A stretch of DNA of 64,000 nt from Pseudomonas fluorescens (GTDB lineage Bacteria > Pseudomonadota > Gammaproteobacteria > Pseudomonadales > Pseudomonadaceae), in assembly GCF_000968015.1 (NCBI RefSeq), contig NZ_LACH01000072.1, positions 37,955 through 101,954 of the forward strand, given 5' to 3'. Below the pieces are notes generated by a model that was given only the letters and a program-made list of their open reading frames with translations, ran no database searches and was not told the DNA's origin. Position numbers and translations under genes: made by a program. This document shows positions 25,871 through 34,709 of this stretch, piece after piece. The stretch's first letter is position 1, and the number at the start of each line of letters is the position of its first letter.

Positions 25871-26848
25871 ATGGCTAAGCGTATCCAGTTCCGCGCCCAT
25901 GGCGGCCCCGAAGTGCTCGAGTATGTTGACTACCAACCCGCCGAGCCCGGTCCGCAGCAGGTTCGCGTGACCAACAAGGCCATTGGCCTGAATTTCATCG
26001 ACACCTATTACCGCAGCGGCCTCTATGCGCCGCCAGCCCTGCCATCGGGCCTGGGCTCGGAAGGCGCGGGCGTGGTCGAGGCGGTGGGCAGTGATGTCAC
26101 CCGGTTCAAGGTCGGTGATCGCGTGGCGTATGGCAGCGGTCCATTGGGCGCCTACAGCGACATTCACGTGTTGCCGGAGGCCAATCTGGTCCTTCTGCCG
26201 GACGCGATCAGCTTCGAACAGGCCGCCGGCGTAATGCTCAAGGGCCTGACCGTGCAGTACCTGCTGCGTCAGACGTATGAACTCAAGGGCGGCGAAACCA
26301 TCCTGTTCCACGCTGCCGCGGGTGGCGTCGGCTCCCTGGCTTGCCAATGGGCCAAAGCGTTGGGCGTGAAGTTGATCGGCACGGTCAGCTCACCGGAGAA
26401 AGCCGCACTGGCCAAGGCCAACGGCGCTTGGGCGACCATCGACTACAGCCATGAAAACGTCGCACAGCGCGTACTGGAATTGACTGACGGGAAAAAAGTC
26501 CCGGTGGTGTACGACGGCGTCGGCAAGGACACGTGGCTGACTTCGCTTGATAGCACGGCGCCTCGCGGTCTGGTGGTGAGCTTCGGCAATGCGTCGGGCG
26601 CGGTAGACGGAGTGAACCTGGGCATTCTGTCGGCGAAGGGTTCGCTGTACGTGACTCGCCCTACGCTCGCGACTTACGCCAACAATGCCGAGAACCTGCA
26701 GCGTATGGCGGATGAGCTGTTTGAGATGATCATCAGTGGCAAGCTGAAGGTGGACATCAGCCAGCGGTATCCATTGGCTGATGCAGCTAAGGCGCAGACC
26801 GAGTTGTCGGCGCGGCGTACGACTGGCTCGACTGTTCTGTTGCCCTGA
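25871..26848 (+). CDS. qor: NADPH:quinone oxidoreductase (zeta-crystallin type)
   Basis: A 325-residue zinc-independent medium-chain dehydrogenase/reductase that reduces quinones by one electron with NADPH. It has KRIQFRAHGGPEVLEYVDY at the N-terminus, GSEGAGVVEAVG, GAYSDIHVLPE, and the NADP-binding LFHAAAGGVGSLACQWAKALG. AAGGAGAG precedes the ATG. It is divergent from hemF, as in other pseudomonads, and a palindromic repeat follows the stop. Confidence 0.94.
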   Translation: MAKRIQFRAHGGPEVLEYVDYQPAEPGPQQVRVTNKAIGLNFIDTYYRSGLYAPPALPSGLGSEGAGVVEAVGSDVTRFKVGDRVAYGSGPLGAYSDIHVLPEANLVLLPDAISFEQAAGVMLKGLTVQYLLRQTYELKGGETILFHAAAGGVGSLACQWAKALGVKLIGTVSSPEKAALAKANGAWATIDYSHENVAQRVLELTDGKKVPVVYDGVGKDTWLTSLDSTAPRGLVVSFGNASGAVDGVNLGILSAKGSLYVTRPTLATYANNAENLQRMADELFEMIISGKLKVDISQRYPLADAAKAQTELSARRTTGSTVLLP

Positions 26849-26856
26849 CAGCGAAC

Positions 26857-26980
26857 TGTGGCGAGGGGGCTTGCCCCCGTTCGGGTGCGAAGCACCCGCC
26901 ATTGAGCAATTCGTTCTAACTGTCAGAGCGCAGATTGGGGACTGCTGCGCAGTCCAACGGGGGCAAGCCCCCTCGCCACA
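26857..26980. repeat. Palindromic repeat pair (TGTGGCGAGGGGGCTTG family)
   Basis: TGTGGCGAGGGGGCTTGCCC at 26857 and its inverted copy ending at 26980 flank about 75 bases. It lies between the convergent qor and tsaC genes. Confidence 0.85.
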
Positions 26981-26981
26981 T

Positions 26982-27539
26982 TTAATCCGGGCGCACAACC
27001 TTGCCCGTCGCCAGATCGCGGATCACGCTCGGATTCTTGCGCCCACCCAGATTCCCACCCAACACGTAATCCACCTGCCCACGGAAATACTGCTCGACGC
27101 GAATCCGCGTCCGCGCCGCCGGTTGGCCCTGTGGGTTGGCCGACGTTGAAACCAACGGCCCGACCACCGCGCACAAATCCCGCACCAACGGGTGATCACT
27201 GACCCGCAATGCCACCGTTTCATGCACGCCGGTAATCCACTGCGGCAACATATTCTGATGCGGCACCAGCCAGGTGTTCGGCCCTGGCCAGGTGCTGGCC
27301 ATGCGATCCATCCACAACTCAGGAAAGTCTTCGAAGAGGAAGTCGAACTGGCGAATGTTGTCGGCTACCAGAATCAACCCTTTTTCCACCGACCGGCCCT
27401 TGATCGCCAGCAGACGATAGACCGCCTCTTCGTCCCACGGGTCGCAACCCAGGCCCCAGACCGCTTCGGTTGGGTAGGCAATTACCGCGCCTGCGCGAAT
27501 GGCTCGTGCGGCTTGTTGCACACGCCAACTGTTCACCAT
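26982..27539 (-). CDS. tsaC: L-threonylcarbamoyladenylate synthase TsaC
   Basis: A 185-residue YrdC-fold protein that makes threonylcarbamoyl-AMP from threonine, bicarbonate and ATP, the first step of t6A37 tRNA modification. Recognisable parts are RAGAVIAYPTEAVWGLGCDP, LLAIKGRSVEKGLILVA (the KxR dinucleotide-binding element), TWPGPNTWLVP, VALRVSDHPL and GPLVSTSANPQGQPAARTR. The size is that of the short TsaC form without a C-terminal Sua5 domain. dprA lies upstream on the same strand. Confidence 0.95.
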   Translation of the reverse strand: MVNSWRVQQAARAIRAGAVIAYPTEAVWGLGCDPWDEEAVYRLLAIKGRSVEKGLILVADNIRQFDFLFEDFPELWMDRMASTWPGPNTWLVPHQNMLPQWITGVHETVALRVSDHPLVRDLCAVVGPLVSTSANPQGQPAARTRIRVEQYFRGQVDYVLGGNLGGRKNPSVIRDLATGKVVRPD

Positions 27540-27593
27540 GAAAAACTCTCCGGAATAAGGCTCTGCGCAGTTTACCGATCTTCCTTATAAAAC

Positions 27594-28697
27594 CTAGCTC
27601 ACCCGCGCAAACCATCGCCCGCTTTCGCAGACTGCCCGGCCATCCATTTCCAGCTCCGTCAGTGCCGCCAGCACTTTCGGCAAGGCCCAGCCGCTGGCGA
27701 CGGACAACGCTTCACAGGTGTGGGGCGCGGCATGCAGCAGCATGAGCAACGGATGTGTCACCACTGGTGTCGTCTGTGTGGATAACGGCAACTGCTGCCA
27801 ACCGCGCAATGCTTCGAGGATATGCTCGATGGTTTCCACCAGCACCGCACCGTCGCGGATCAGCTGATGACAACCCTTTGCACCGGGGTGGTGGATCGAC
27901 CCTGGGATCGCATACACCTCGCGCCCTTGTTCCGCCGCCAGTCTCGCGGTAATCAGTGAACCGCTGGCGACACTTGCCTCGACCACCAGCACACCCAGGG
28001 ATAACCCGCTGATGATCCGATTGCGCCGGGGGAAGTTACTGGCGGTCGGCCCGGCGTCCAGAGGGAACTCCGAAAGCACCGCGCTGCCCGAGGCGATCAT
28101 CGCGTCTGCCAGCCGTCGATTGCGCTGTGGATAAAACTTTTCAAGTCCCGTGCCAAGTACACCGACCGTTCGCCCGCCCACGTCCAAAGCGGCTTGATGG
28201 GCGGCGGCATCAATGCCCAGCGCCAAACCGCTGGTAATGACAAAACCGGCGCCGGCCAAACTGCGGGAAAAGGCGGCGGCGGTGTCCATGCCCGGCCGCG
28301 AAGCGCGACGGCTGCCGACCATCGCCACCTGCGGTTTTTCCAGAATGCCGGGATCGCCCGCCACGAATAACAGCGGCGGCGCATCACTGATTTCCGCCAG
28401 CAGTGCCGGATAGTCAGATTGGTCCCACATCAGTAAATGCTGGCCCGGACGCTCTAACCAGGCCAATGCATGGCTTGCGCCATCACGGATTTCACTGGAG
28501 CGCCTGGCCTCCGCGCAAGCGAGGGGCAAACCCAGCGAGCGCCAGGCACTGGCCGGCGCGCTAATCGCCTTGGACGCCGAGCCGAAGGCCTCAAGCAATT
28601 TCTTGAAACGCGCAGGACCGAGTTCCGGCAGGCGATGCAAACGTAAACGAGCTTCCAGTTCCGCAGGGGAAACCGGTGCAAAAGCAGGCAGCGACAT
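27594..28697 (-). CDS. dprA: DNA-processing protein DprA
   Basis: A 367-residue DprA/Smf protein, which binds incoming single-stranded DNA and loads RecA during natural transformation. An N-terminal SAM/HhH-like part (ELEARLRLHRLPELGPARFKKLLEAFG) is followed by the extended Rossmann fold with AMVGSRRASRPGMDTA, VITSGLALGIDAAAHQAAL, GRTVGVLGTGLEKFYP, FPRRNRIISGLSLGVLVVEA and a winged-helix tail. Two exact DnaA-box sequences lie inside the gene (27777, 28126). It is upstream of tsaC and downstream of the LysM gene, all on the same strand. Confidence 0.93.
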   Translation of the reverse strand: MSLPAFAPVSPAELEARLRLHRLPELGPARFKKLLEAFGSASKAISAPASAWRSLGLPLACAEARRSSEIRDGASHALAWLERPGQHLLMWDQSDYPALLAEISDAPPLLFVAGDPGILEKPQVAMVGSRRASRPGMDTAAAFSRSLAGAGFVITSGLALGIDAAAHQAALDVGGRTVGVLGTGLEKFYPQRNRRLADAMIASGSAVLSEFPLDAGPTASNFPRRNRIISGLSLGVLVVEASVASGSLITARLAAEQGREVYAIPGSIHHPGAKGCHQLIRDGAVLVETIEHILEALRGWQQLPLSTQTTPVVTHPLLMLLHAAPHTCEALSVASGWALPKVLAALTELEMDGRAVCESGRWFARVS

Positions 28698-28777
28698 GGA
28701 TCATCCTTGATCGTTATGAGCCCCGTTCAAACGGGAATAAGCTGTGGATAACTCTGTTGGTAACTTGTGGAGCCTGC

Positions 28778-29803
28778 TTATGGATTTCGCACCTTGTCCA
28801 GCACCGCCAACGAGCGCGAGGCGTAGAGCACCAGCCCGTAGCTGAGCTTGTCGTAGGTGCGGAAAACCATCAGCAGACCGGCACGCTCATCGGGGATTTT
28901 CAGTGGCTGACCGGTGATCCGGTCACGCACGGTTTCGCCGGTTTTCATTACCACCAACACGTTGCCTTCGGCCAGGCCATCGCGCTGGCCCTTGTTCAGC
29001 GTGACCACGTCCATCGCGCCAATCTGGGTCACCCCGCGCGGCACATCGATGATCAAACCCGAGACAGGCGTTTTCGGTGCACTGGGCATGAAGGTCGAGT
29101 TGATGGAGCGTTCTTCACCGCTGAACAAGCGGTCACCGAGTCGAACCTCCTGGGTTGTGCGTTGCAGGGCGAGGGTGGCGACATCGCCTTCAGTGGCGAC
29201 AATCTCGCCGCCGCCGATGTCGTCGGCATTGATCCCCAGGAACTCCTTGGTCTCGGGGTCGGTATAGACCTTGCCTTGACGGAAGATGCCGTAGATCGGC
29301 TGGTTCGGGTCGAAATGGCCACGGGCGAAGATGCGGTCACCCGTGCCGCTGAGCACGCGCTCGGCATCTCCGGCGACAATGTAGGGCGCCTTGTCGAAAT
29401 CCTCGACCTTGTCGACGATGCGGTTGCTCAACAGAAAACTGTTGATTGATCGCAGCGGAATGCTAGGAATCGCATCGGCCACCGGCGAGCTGCGCACCCG
29501 TGGCGAAAGCTTGATGGTGCCCCAGGAAGCGCCGCGATTGAGGGTCAGGCGCGGCTGGCCATTGATGTAGACCAGCGTCAACGAATCCCCGGGATAGATG
29601 AGATTGGGGTTTTCGATCTGTGGATTGGCTTGCCATAGCTCCGGCCACTTCCACGGCTCTTGGAGGTATTTTCCCGATATGTCCCACAGTGTGTCACCCG
29701 ATACCACGGTGTATTGCTGTGGAAAACCTTCCTTGAGTTGCACTTGCCCGTGCGCCAAACCAGCCGAGGCCAGAAGGAGCAAGGCGAGTAGTGATTTCCT
29801 CAT
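28778..29803 (-). CDS. Secreted LysM peptidoglycan-binding protein
   Basis: A 341-residue protein with a signal peptide (MRKSLLALLLLASAGLAHGQ) and one N-terminal LysM domain (about residues 29-80: QYTVVSGDTLWDISGKYL and LIYPGDSLTLVY). A long C-terminal domain of unknown function follows. The start at 29803 has AGGGAT upstream and begins the signal peptide; the ATG at 29917 would prepend 38 residues that overlap the divergent def promoter region. LysM proteins of this type are conserved beside dprA-tsaC in pseudomonads. The binding target is peptidoglycan; no catalytic motif was seen. Confidence 0.87.
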   Translation of the reverse strand: MRKSLLALLLLASAGLAHGQVQLKEGFPQQYTVVSGDTLWDISGKYLQEPWKWPELWQANPQIENPNLIYPGDSLTLVYINGQPRLTLNRGASWGTIKLSPRVRSSPVADAIPSIPLRSINSFLLSNRIVDKVEDFDKAPYIVAGDAERVLSGTGDRIFARGHFDPNQPIYGIFRQGKVYTDPETKEFLGINADDIGGGEIVATEGDVATLALQRTTQEVRLGDRLFSGEERSINSTFMPSAPKTPVSGLIIDVPRGVTQIGAMDVVTLNKGQRDGLAEGNVLVVMKTGETVRDRITGQPLKIPDERAGLLMVFRTYDKLSYGLVLYASRSLAVLDKVRNP

Positions 29804-29975
29804 GCGGTGAATCCCTTTATTATGTGCATTCGCGTAGAACGCCAGAGCCCTCGTGGCTCGCTCCCGACTCTTTACCAAAAAGAGAAGGAAGCTACGTTTT
29901 ACAACGGTAGCCTGCATCTTCGGACCCGCCAGGCCATCGACCCGACATTACCTCAAACGTGCAGCAATTAAGCTT

Positions 29976-30482
29976 ATGGCCATTTTAGACATCCTCGAAT
30001 TCCCCGATTCGCGCCTGCGCACTATCGCCAAACCTGTGGCCGTAGTGGACGACGAAGTGCGTCAGTTGGTCGATGACATGTTTGAAACAATGTATGAAGC
30101 GCCAGGCATCGGCCTCGCCGCGACCCAAGTCAACGTGCACAAACGTATCGTCGTGATGGACCTCTCCGAAGACCGCAGCGAACCACGGGTGTTCATCAAC
30201 CCCGAGTTCGAAACCCTGACCGACGAGATGGAGCAATATCAGGAAGGCTGCCTCTCGGTGCCGGGCTTCTACGAAAACGTCGATCGCCCACAGAAGGTCA
30301 AAATCAAGGCCCTGGACCGCGACGGCCAGCCTTACGAACTGATCGCCGAAGGCCTGCTCGCCGTTTGCATCCAGCATGAATGCGACCACCTGAACGGCAA
30401 ATTGTTCGTTGACTACCTGTCCAATCTCAAACGCGACCGAATCAAGAAGAAACTGGAAAAGCTCCATCGCCAGAACGCTTGA
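29976..30482 (+). CDS. def: Peptide deformylase
   Basis: A 168-residue metalloenzyme that removes the formyl group from the N-terminal Met of new proteins. All three motifs are intact: GIGLAATQ, EGCLS (Cys metal ligand) and QHECDHLNG (HExxH metal site). The start is the ATG beginning MAILDILEFPD, giving the usual length; an in-frame ATG at 29853 is too far upstream. It is first of the def-fmt-rsmB-trkA series, with a hairpin between def and fmt. Confidence 0.97.
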   Translation: MAILDILEFPDSRLRTIAKPVAVVDDEVRQLVDDMFETMYEAPGIGLAATQVNVHKRIVVMDLSEDRSEPRVFINPEFETLTDEMEQYQEGCLSVPGFYENVDRPQKVKIKALDRDGQPYELIAEGLLAVCIQHECDHLNGKLFVDYLSNLKRDRIKKKLEKLHRQNA

Positions 30483-30494
30483 TGCCCTCCTTTC

Positions 30495-30521
30495 AAAGGC
30501 TTGCTGCGGCAAGCCTTTTTC
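30495..30521 (+). terminator. Hairpin terminator between def and fmt
   Basis: AAAGGCTTG-ctgcgg-CAAGCCTTTTT: a 9-base stem followed by a T run, 13 bases after the def stop. It may cause partial termination before fmt. Confidence 0.7.
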
Positions 30522-30539
30522 TTTTGCGAGACCTTTTGA

Positions 30540-31499
30540 ATGACTGAGCCACTGCGCATCGTCTTTGCCGGCACCCCGGAATTCGCCGCCGAACACCTCA
30601 AGGCCCTGCTCGACAGCCCTTACGAGATCGTCGCGGTCTATACCCAACCGGACCGTCCGGCGGGTCGCGGGCAAAAGTTGATGCCAAGCCCGGTCAAGCA
30701 GTTGGCTCTCGAGAACAACATCCCGGTGCTGCAACCGCCAACCCTGCGCAACGAAGACGCTCAGGCTGAACTGGCCGCGCTCAAGCCGGACTTGCTGGTG
30801 GTGGTCGCCTACGGCCTGATCCTGCCGCAAGTGGTGCTGGATATTCCACGCCTGGGTTGCATCAACAGCCACGCCTCCTTGCTGCCACGCTGGCGCGGTG
30901 CGGCGCCGATCCAGCGCGCCGTTGAAGCGGGCGACAGCAAAAGCGGTGTGACCGTGATGCGCATGGAACTGGGCCTCGACACCGGGCCGATGCTGCTGAA
31001 AGTCACTACGCCGATCACCGGTGAAGACACCGGTGGCAGCCTCCACGACCGTCTGGCGGAAATGGGCCCTCCAGCGGTGATTCAGGCGATTGCCGGCCTC
31101 GCTGCGGGCACTTTGAAAGGCGAAGTGCAGGACGACAGCCTCGCCACTTATGCTCACAAATTGAACAAAGATGAAGCGCGCATCGACTGGAGTCGCCCGG
31201 CGGTTGAGCTGGAACGTCTGGTTCGCGCCTTCAACCCATGGCCGATCTGCCACAGCACGCTGAACGGCGAAGCGCTGAAAGTCCTGGCCGCGAGCCTTGC
31301 CGAAGGGCAGGGCGCACCGGGGGAAATCCTCAGCGCCAGCAAGGATGGGTTGATCGTCGCCTGCGGTGAGCAAGCCCTGTGTCTGACTCGTCTGCAATTG
31401 CCCGGCGGCAAGGCGCTGAACTTCAGCGACTTGTTCAACAGCCGTCGTGAGAAATTCGCCGTCGGCACCGTTCTCGGGCAAGCGGCGGACGCTCAATGA
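30540..31499 (+). CDS. fmt: Methionyl-tRNA formyltransferase
   Basis: A 319-residue enzyme that formylates initiator Met-tRNA using 10-formyl-THF, producing the substrate later trimmed by the adjacent def product. It has RIVFAGTPEFAAEHLKAL, YTQPDRPAGRG, VVAYGLILPQVVLD and the catalytic block NSHASLLPRWRGAAPIQRA (Asn, His), with the Asp in TGPML. A C-terminal OB-fold domain follows. The stop overlaps the rsmB start by four bases (ATGA), indicating coupled translation. Confidence 0.97.
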   Translation: MTEPLRIVFAGTPEFAAEHLKALLDSPYEIVAVYTQPDRPAGRGQKLMPSPVKQLALENNIPVLQPPTLRNEDAQAELAALKPDLLVVVAYGLILPQVVLDIPRLGCINSHASLLPRWRGAAPIQRAVEAGDSKSGVTVMRMELGLDTGPMLLKVTTPITGEDTGGSLHDRLAEMGPPAVIQAIAGLAAGTLKGEVQDDSLATYAHKLNKDEARIDWSRPAVELERLVRAFNPWPICHSTLNGEALKVLAASLAEGQGAPGEILSASKDGLIVACGEQALCLTRLQLPGGKALNFSDLFNSRREKFAVGTVLGQAADAQ

Positions 31500-32806
31500 A
31501 TCCACGTCTGGCCGCCGCCAAGGCACTTGCTGCTGTTCTTAACGGAAAAGCCTCACTCAACAGTTCCCTGCCGACACAAATGGACAAGGTTGAAGATCGC
31601 GACCGCGGCTTCACCCAAGACCTGGCGTTCGGCACCGCTCGCTGGCAGCCACGGTTGTCGGCGCTGGCGGCCAAGTTGCTGCAGAAGCCATTCAAGGCAG
31701 CCGACGCCGATGTCGAAGCGCTGTTGCTGGTCGGTCTCTACCAGTTGCTCTACACAAGGGTTCCGGCCCATGCCGCCATTGGTGAAACCGTGGGTTGCGC
31801 CGACAAGCTGAAAAAGCCTTGGGCCAAGGCCTTGCTCAACGCCGTGCTGCGCCGCGCTCAACGTGAAAGCGAAGCGCTGCTGGCCGAACTGGAACACGAT
31901 CCAGTGGTGCGCACTGCCCACCCGCGCTGGCTGCAAAAATCCCTGAAAGCCTTCTGGCCGGAGCAGTGGGAAGCCATTTGTGCGGCGAACAACGCGCATC
32001 CGCCGATGATCCTGCGGGTCAACCGTCGTCATCACAGCCGCGATGCTTATCTCGGGTTGCTGACCGACGCCGGCATCGCCGCCACGCCGTGCGTTTACAG
32101 TCAGGACGGCATCATTCTCGACGCCGCCGCCGACGTGCGCAGCTTGCCGGGGTTCGCCGAAGGCTGGATCAGCGTGCAGGACGAAGCCGCGCAACTGGCC
32201 GCCGATCTGCTTGACCTGGCTCCGGGCCAACGGGTGCTGGACGCCTGCTGCGCACCGGGCGGCAAGACCTGCCACATCCTTGAAGCCGAGCCGGCACTCG
32301 CCGGCGTGGTAGCGGTGGACCTGGAAGCCAAGCGTCTGGTGCGGGTGCGGGAAAACCTCGCACGCCTGGGCCTGAGCGCCGAACTGATCGCCGCCGACGG
32401 CCGCGACACCGCCACCTGGTGGGACGGCAAACCGTTCCAGCGCATTCTGCTGGACGCGCCGTGCTCGGCCACCGGTGTGATTCGTCGTCACCCGGACATC
32501 AAGCTGACTCGCCAACCGGACGACATCGCCGCACTCGCGGTTCTCCAGGGCGAACTGCTCGATGCCATGTGGATAACTTTGGAGGTTGGCGGCATCCTGC
32601 TTTACGCCACCTGCTCCACGCTGCCGACCGAGAACACCGAAGTCATCGAAGCCTTCCTCGCTCGCACGCCGGGCGCCCGTGAACTGGACCTCGCCACTCA
32701 AGCCGGTATCAAGCAACCTCACGGTCGCCAACTGCTGGCCCAGGACGGCGGCCACGACGGGTTCTACTACGCCAAGCTGATCAAGATCGCCGCCGCGCGC
32801 GGTTAA
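31496..32806 (+). CDS. rsmB: 16S rRNA (cytosine-967-C5)-methyltransferase RsmB
   Basis: A 436-residue enzyme that methylates C967 of 16S rRNA with SAM. An N-terminal NusB-like helical domain (about 1-140, RGFTQDLAFGTARW) is followed by the methyltransferase domain. This has VLDACCAPGGKTCHILE (SAM loop), ILLDAPCSATGVIRRHPDIK (catalytic PC motif) and YATCSTLPTENTEV (second Cys). It overlaps fmt and is followed by trkA after 22 bases. One exact DnaA box (32568) lies inside. Confidence 0.95.
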   Translation: MNPRLAAAKALAAVLNGKASLNSSLPTQMDKVEDRDRGFTQDLAFGTARWQPRLSALAAKLLQKPFKAADADVEALLLVGLYQLLYTRVPAHAAIGETVGCADKLKKPWAKALLNAVLRRAQRESEALLAELEHDPVVRTAHPRWLQKSLKAFWPEQWEAICAANNAHPPMILRVNRRHHSRDAYLGLLTDAGIAATPCVYSQDGIILDAAADVRSLPGFAEGWISVQDEAAQLAADLLDLAPGQRVLDACCAPGGKTCHILEAEPALAGVVAVDLEAKRLVRVRENLARLGLSAELIAADGRDTATWWDGKPFQRILLDAPCSATGVIRRHPDIKLTRQPDDIAALAVLQGELLDAMWITLEVGGILLYATCSTLPTENTEVIEAFLARTPGARELDLATQAGIKQPHGRQLLAQDGGHDGFYYAKLIKIAAARG

Positions 32807-32828
32807 TGGGTTTTAAGGGAGTGACTGG

Positions 32829-34202
32829 ATGAAAATCATCATCCTCGGCGCAGGGCAGGTCGGCGGTTCGCTGGCAGAACACTTGGCCAGCGAGGCCAAC
32901 GACATCACCGTGGTCGACACCGACGGCGAACGCCTGCGCGACCTCGGCGATCGGCTGGACATCCGCACCGTGCAAGGCCGCGGCTCGCTGCCGACGGTAC
33001 TGCGTCAGGCCGGCGCGGACGACGCCGACATGCTGGTGGCGGTGACCAACAGCGACGAAACCAACATGGTGGCCTGCCAGGTTGCCCACACCCTGTTCCA
33101 CACGCCGACCAAAATCGCCCGGGTTCGCGAAGCCGCCTACCTGACTCGCTCCGAGCTGTTCGACAATGACGCGATTCCGGTGGACGTGCTGATCAGCCCG
33201 GAGCAAGTGGTCACCAATTACATCAAGCGCCTGATCCAGCATCCGGGCGCTTTGCAGGTGATCGACTTCGCCGAAGGCAAAGCCCAATTGGTGGCGGTCA
33301 AGGCGTACTACGGCGGCCCGCTGGTGGGTCAGCAACTGCGTCAGTTGCGTGAGCACATGCCGAATGTCGAAACCCGTGTGGCGGCGATTTTCCGTCGTGA
33401 TCGGCCGATCCTGCCGCAGGGCGATACGGTGATCGAGGCAGACGACGAAGTCTTTTTCATCGCCGCCAAGGCAAATATTCGCGCGGTGATGAGCGAAATG
33501 CGCCGCCTCGATGAGAGCTACAAACGCATCGTCATCGCGGGCGGCGGGCAGATCGGTGAGCGTCTGGCCGAGGCCATCGAAAGCCGTTACCAAGTGAAGA
33601 TCATCGAGATGAACCCGGCCCGCTGCCGTCATCTCTCGGACACCCTCGACAGCACCGTGGTGTTGCAGGGCAGTGCCTCCGACCGCGACTTGCTGATGGA
33701 AGAAAACATCGCCGACGCCGACCTTTTCCTGGCCCTGACCAACGACGACGAAGCGAACATCATGTCCTCGCTGCTGGCCAAACGCCTGGGTGCGAAGAAG
33801 GTGATGACCATCATCAACAACCCGGCCTACGTAGACCTGATCCAGGGCGGTGACATCGACATCGCTATCAGCCCGCAATTGGCGACCATCGGAACTTTGC
33901 TGGCCCACGTGCGCCGTGGCGATATCGTCAGCGTGCACTCATTGCGCCGGGGCGCGGCGGAAGCCATCGAGGCGATCGCCCACGGTGATGAGAAGTCGAG
34001 TAAGGTCATCGGCAAGGCCATTGAGAACATTGGCCTGCCGCCGGGCACCACCATCGGCGCAATCATCCGCGACGAAGAAGTGATCATTGCCCACGACGAC
34101 ACGGTGATTGCGGCGGGCGACCATGTGATTCTGTTCCTTGTGGATAAAAAGCATATTCGGGATGTGGAGAAGCTGTTCCATGTGGGATTGAGCTTTTTCT
34201 GA
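32829..34202 (+). CDS. trkA: Trk potassium-uptake regulatory NAD-binding protein TrkA
   Basis: A 457-residue cytoplasmic subunit of the Trk K+ uptake system. It contains two RCK units in tandem: MKIIILGAGQVGGSLAEHLA with VVDTD at the N-terminus and RIVIAGGGQIGERLAEAIE with IEMN in the middle (about residue 234). Each is followed by a TrkA-C domain. It binds NAD(H)/ATP and gates the TrkH/TrkG channel, which is not encoded here. It is fourth in the def-fmt-rsmB-trkA series. A DnaA box sits at 34139 near its end. Confidence 0.96.
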   Translation: MKIIILGAGQVGGSLAEHLASEANDITVVDTDGERLRDLGDRLDIRTVQGRGSLPTVLRQAGADDADMLVAVTNSDETNMVACQVAHTLFHTPTKIARVREAAYLTRSELFDNDAIPVDVLISPEQVVTNYIKRLIQHPGALQVIDFAEGKAQLVAVKAYYGGPLVGQQLRQLREHMPNVETRVAAIFRRDRPILPQGDTVIEADDEVFFIAAKANIRAVMSEMRRLDESYKRIVIAGGGQIGERLAEAIESRYQVKIIEMNPARCRHLSDTLDSTVVLQGSASDRDLLMEENIADADLFLALTNDDEANIMSSLLAKRLGAKKVMTIINNPAYVDLIQGGDIDIAISPQLATIGTLLAHVRRGDIVSVHSLRRGAAEAIEAIAHGDEKSSKVIGKAIENIGLPPGTTIGAIIRDEEVIIAHDDTVIAAGDHVILFLVDKKHIRDVEKLFHVGLSFF

Positions 34203-34251
34203 TCCGGAAGCGGCGGTGATCGGTCTGGCCTCATCGTCGGAACGCCGCCCG

Positions 34252-34342
34252 GAGCAAGCTCGCTCCCACAGGGGTTCTCGGCCGTACACACATTTTGTGT
34301 TCACTAAAGATCTACTGTGGGAGCGAGCTTGCTCGCGATGAC
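34252..34342. repeat. Palindromic repeat pair (GTGGGAGCGAGC family)
   Basis: GAGCAAGCTCGCTCCCACAG at 34252 and the inverted copy CTGTGGGAGCGAGCTTGCTC, running to 34342, are about 45 bases apart. It lies between trkA and the TPR gene. Confidence 0.85.
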
Positions 34343-34394
34343 GATCTCACTAAAACAGATCAACCTCTGACACACCTCACCAAGGAATCCACAG

Positions 34395-34709
34395 ATGATC
34401 GAATCCCTGGAAAAAATGCTCGCCAAGGGTGTGGACAACTCATTGCTGCGCTTCGGGCTGGGCAAGGGTTATCTGGATCTTGGGGAATACGCCAAGGCCG
34501 CTGAGCATTTCCAGCGTTGTGTCGAGTTCGATCCGAAGTATTCGGCAGCCTGGAAGCTATTGGGCAAGGCCCATCTGGGGCTGAAGGATTTCGCGTCCGC
34601 ACGTCAGGCGTGGGGACAGGGTCTGGAAGCCGCTCGCGCCCATGGCGACAAGCAGGCCGAAAAGGAAATGACGGTGTTTCTGAAGAAGCTTGAGCGTCAG
34701 GCTCACTGA
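34395..34709 (+). CDS. Small TPR protein
   Basis: A 104-residue all-helical protein with two tetratricopeptide units (about residues 13-80): LRFGLGKGYLDLGEYAKAAE and SAAWKLLGKAHLGLKDFASA. Each is followed by the expected hydrophobic/Ala pattern. There is no signal peptide, so it is cytoplasmic. It probably mediates protein contacts; partners are unknown. GGAAT precedes the ATG. Its stop abuts the stop of the opposing PilZ gene with no spacer. Confidence 0.82.
   Translation: MIESLEKMLAKGVDNSLLRFGLGKGYLDLGEYAKAAEHFQRCVEFDPKYSAAWKLLGKAHLGLKDFASARQAWGQGLEAARAHGDKQAEKEMTVFLKKLERQAH

Noticed and set aside
2694..34342. Repeats as a CRISPR array
   Set aside because: Copies are dispersed, inverted pairs between ordinary genes, not clustered direct repeats with regular spacers, and no cas gene is present.
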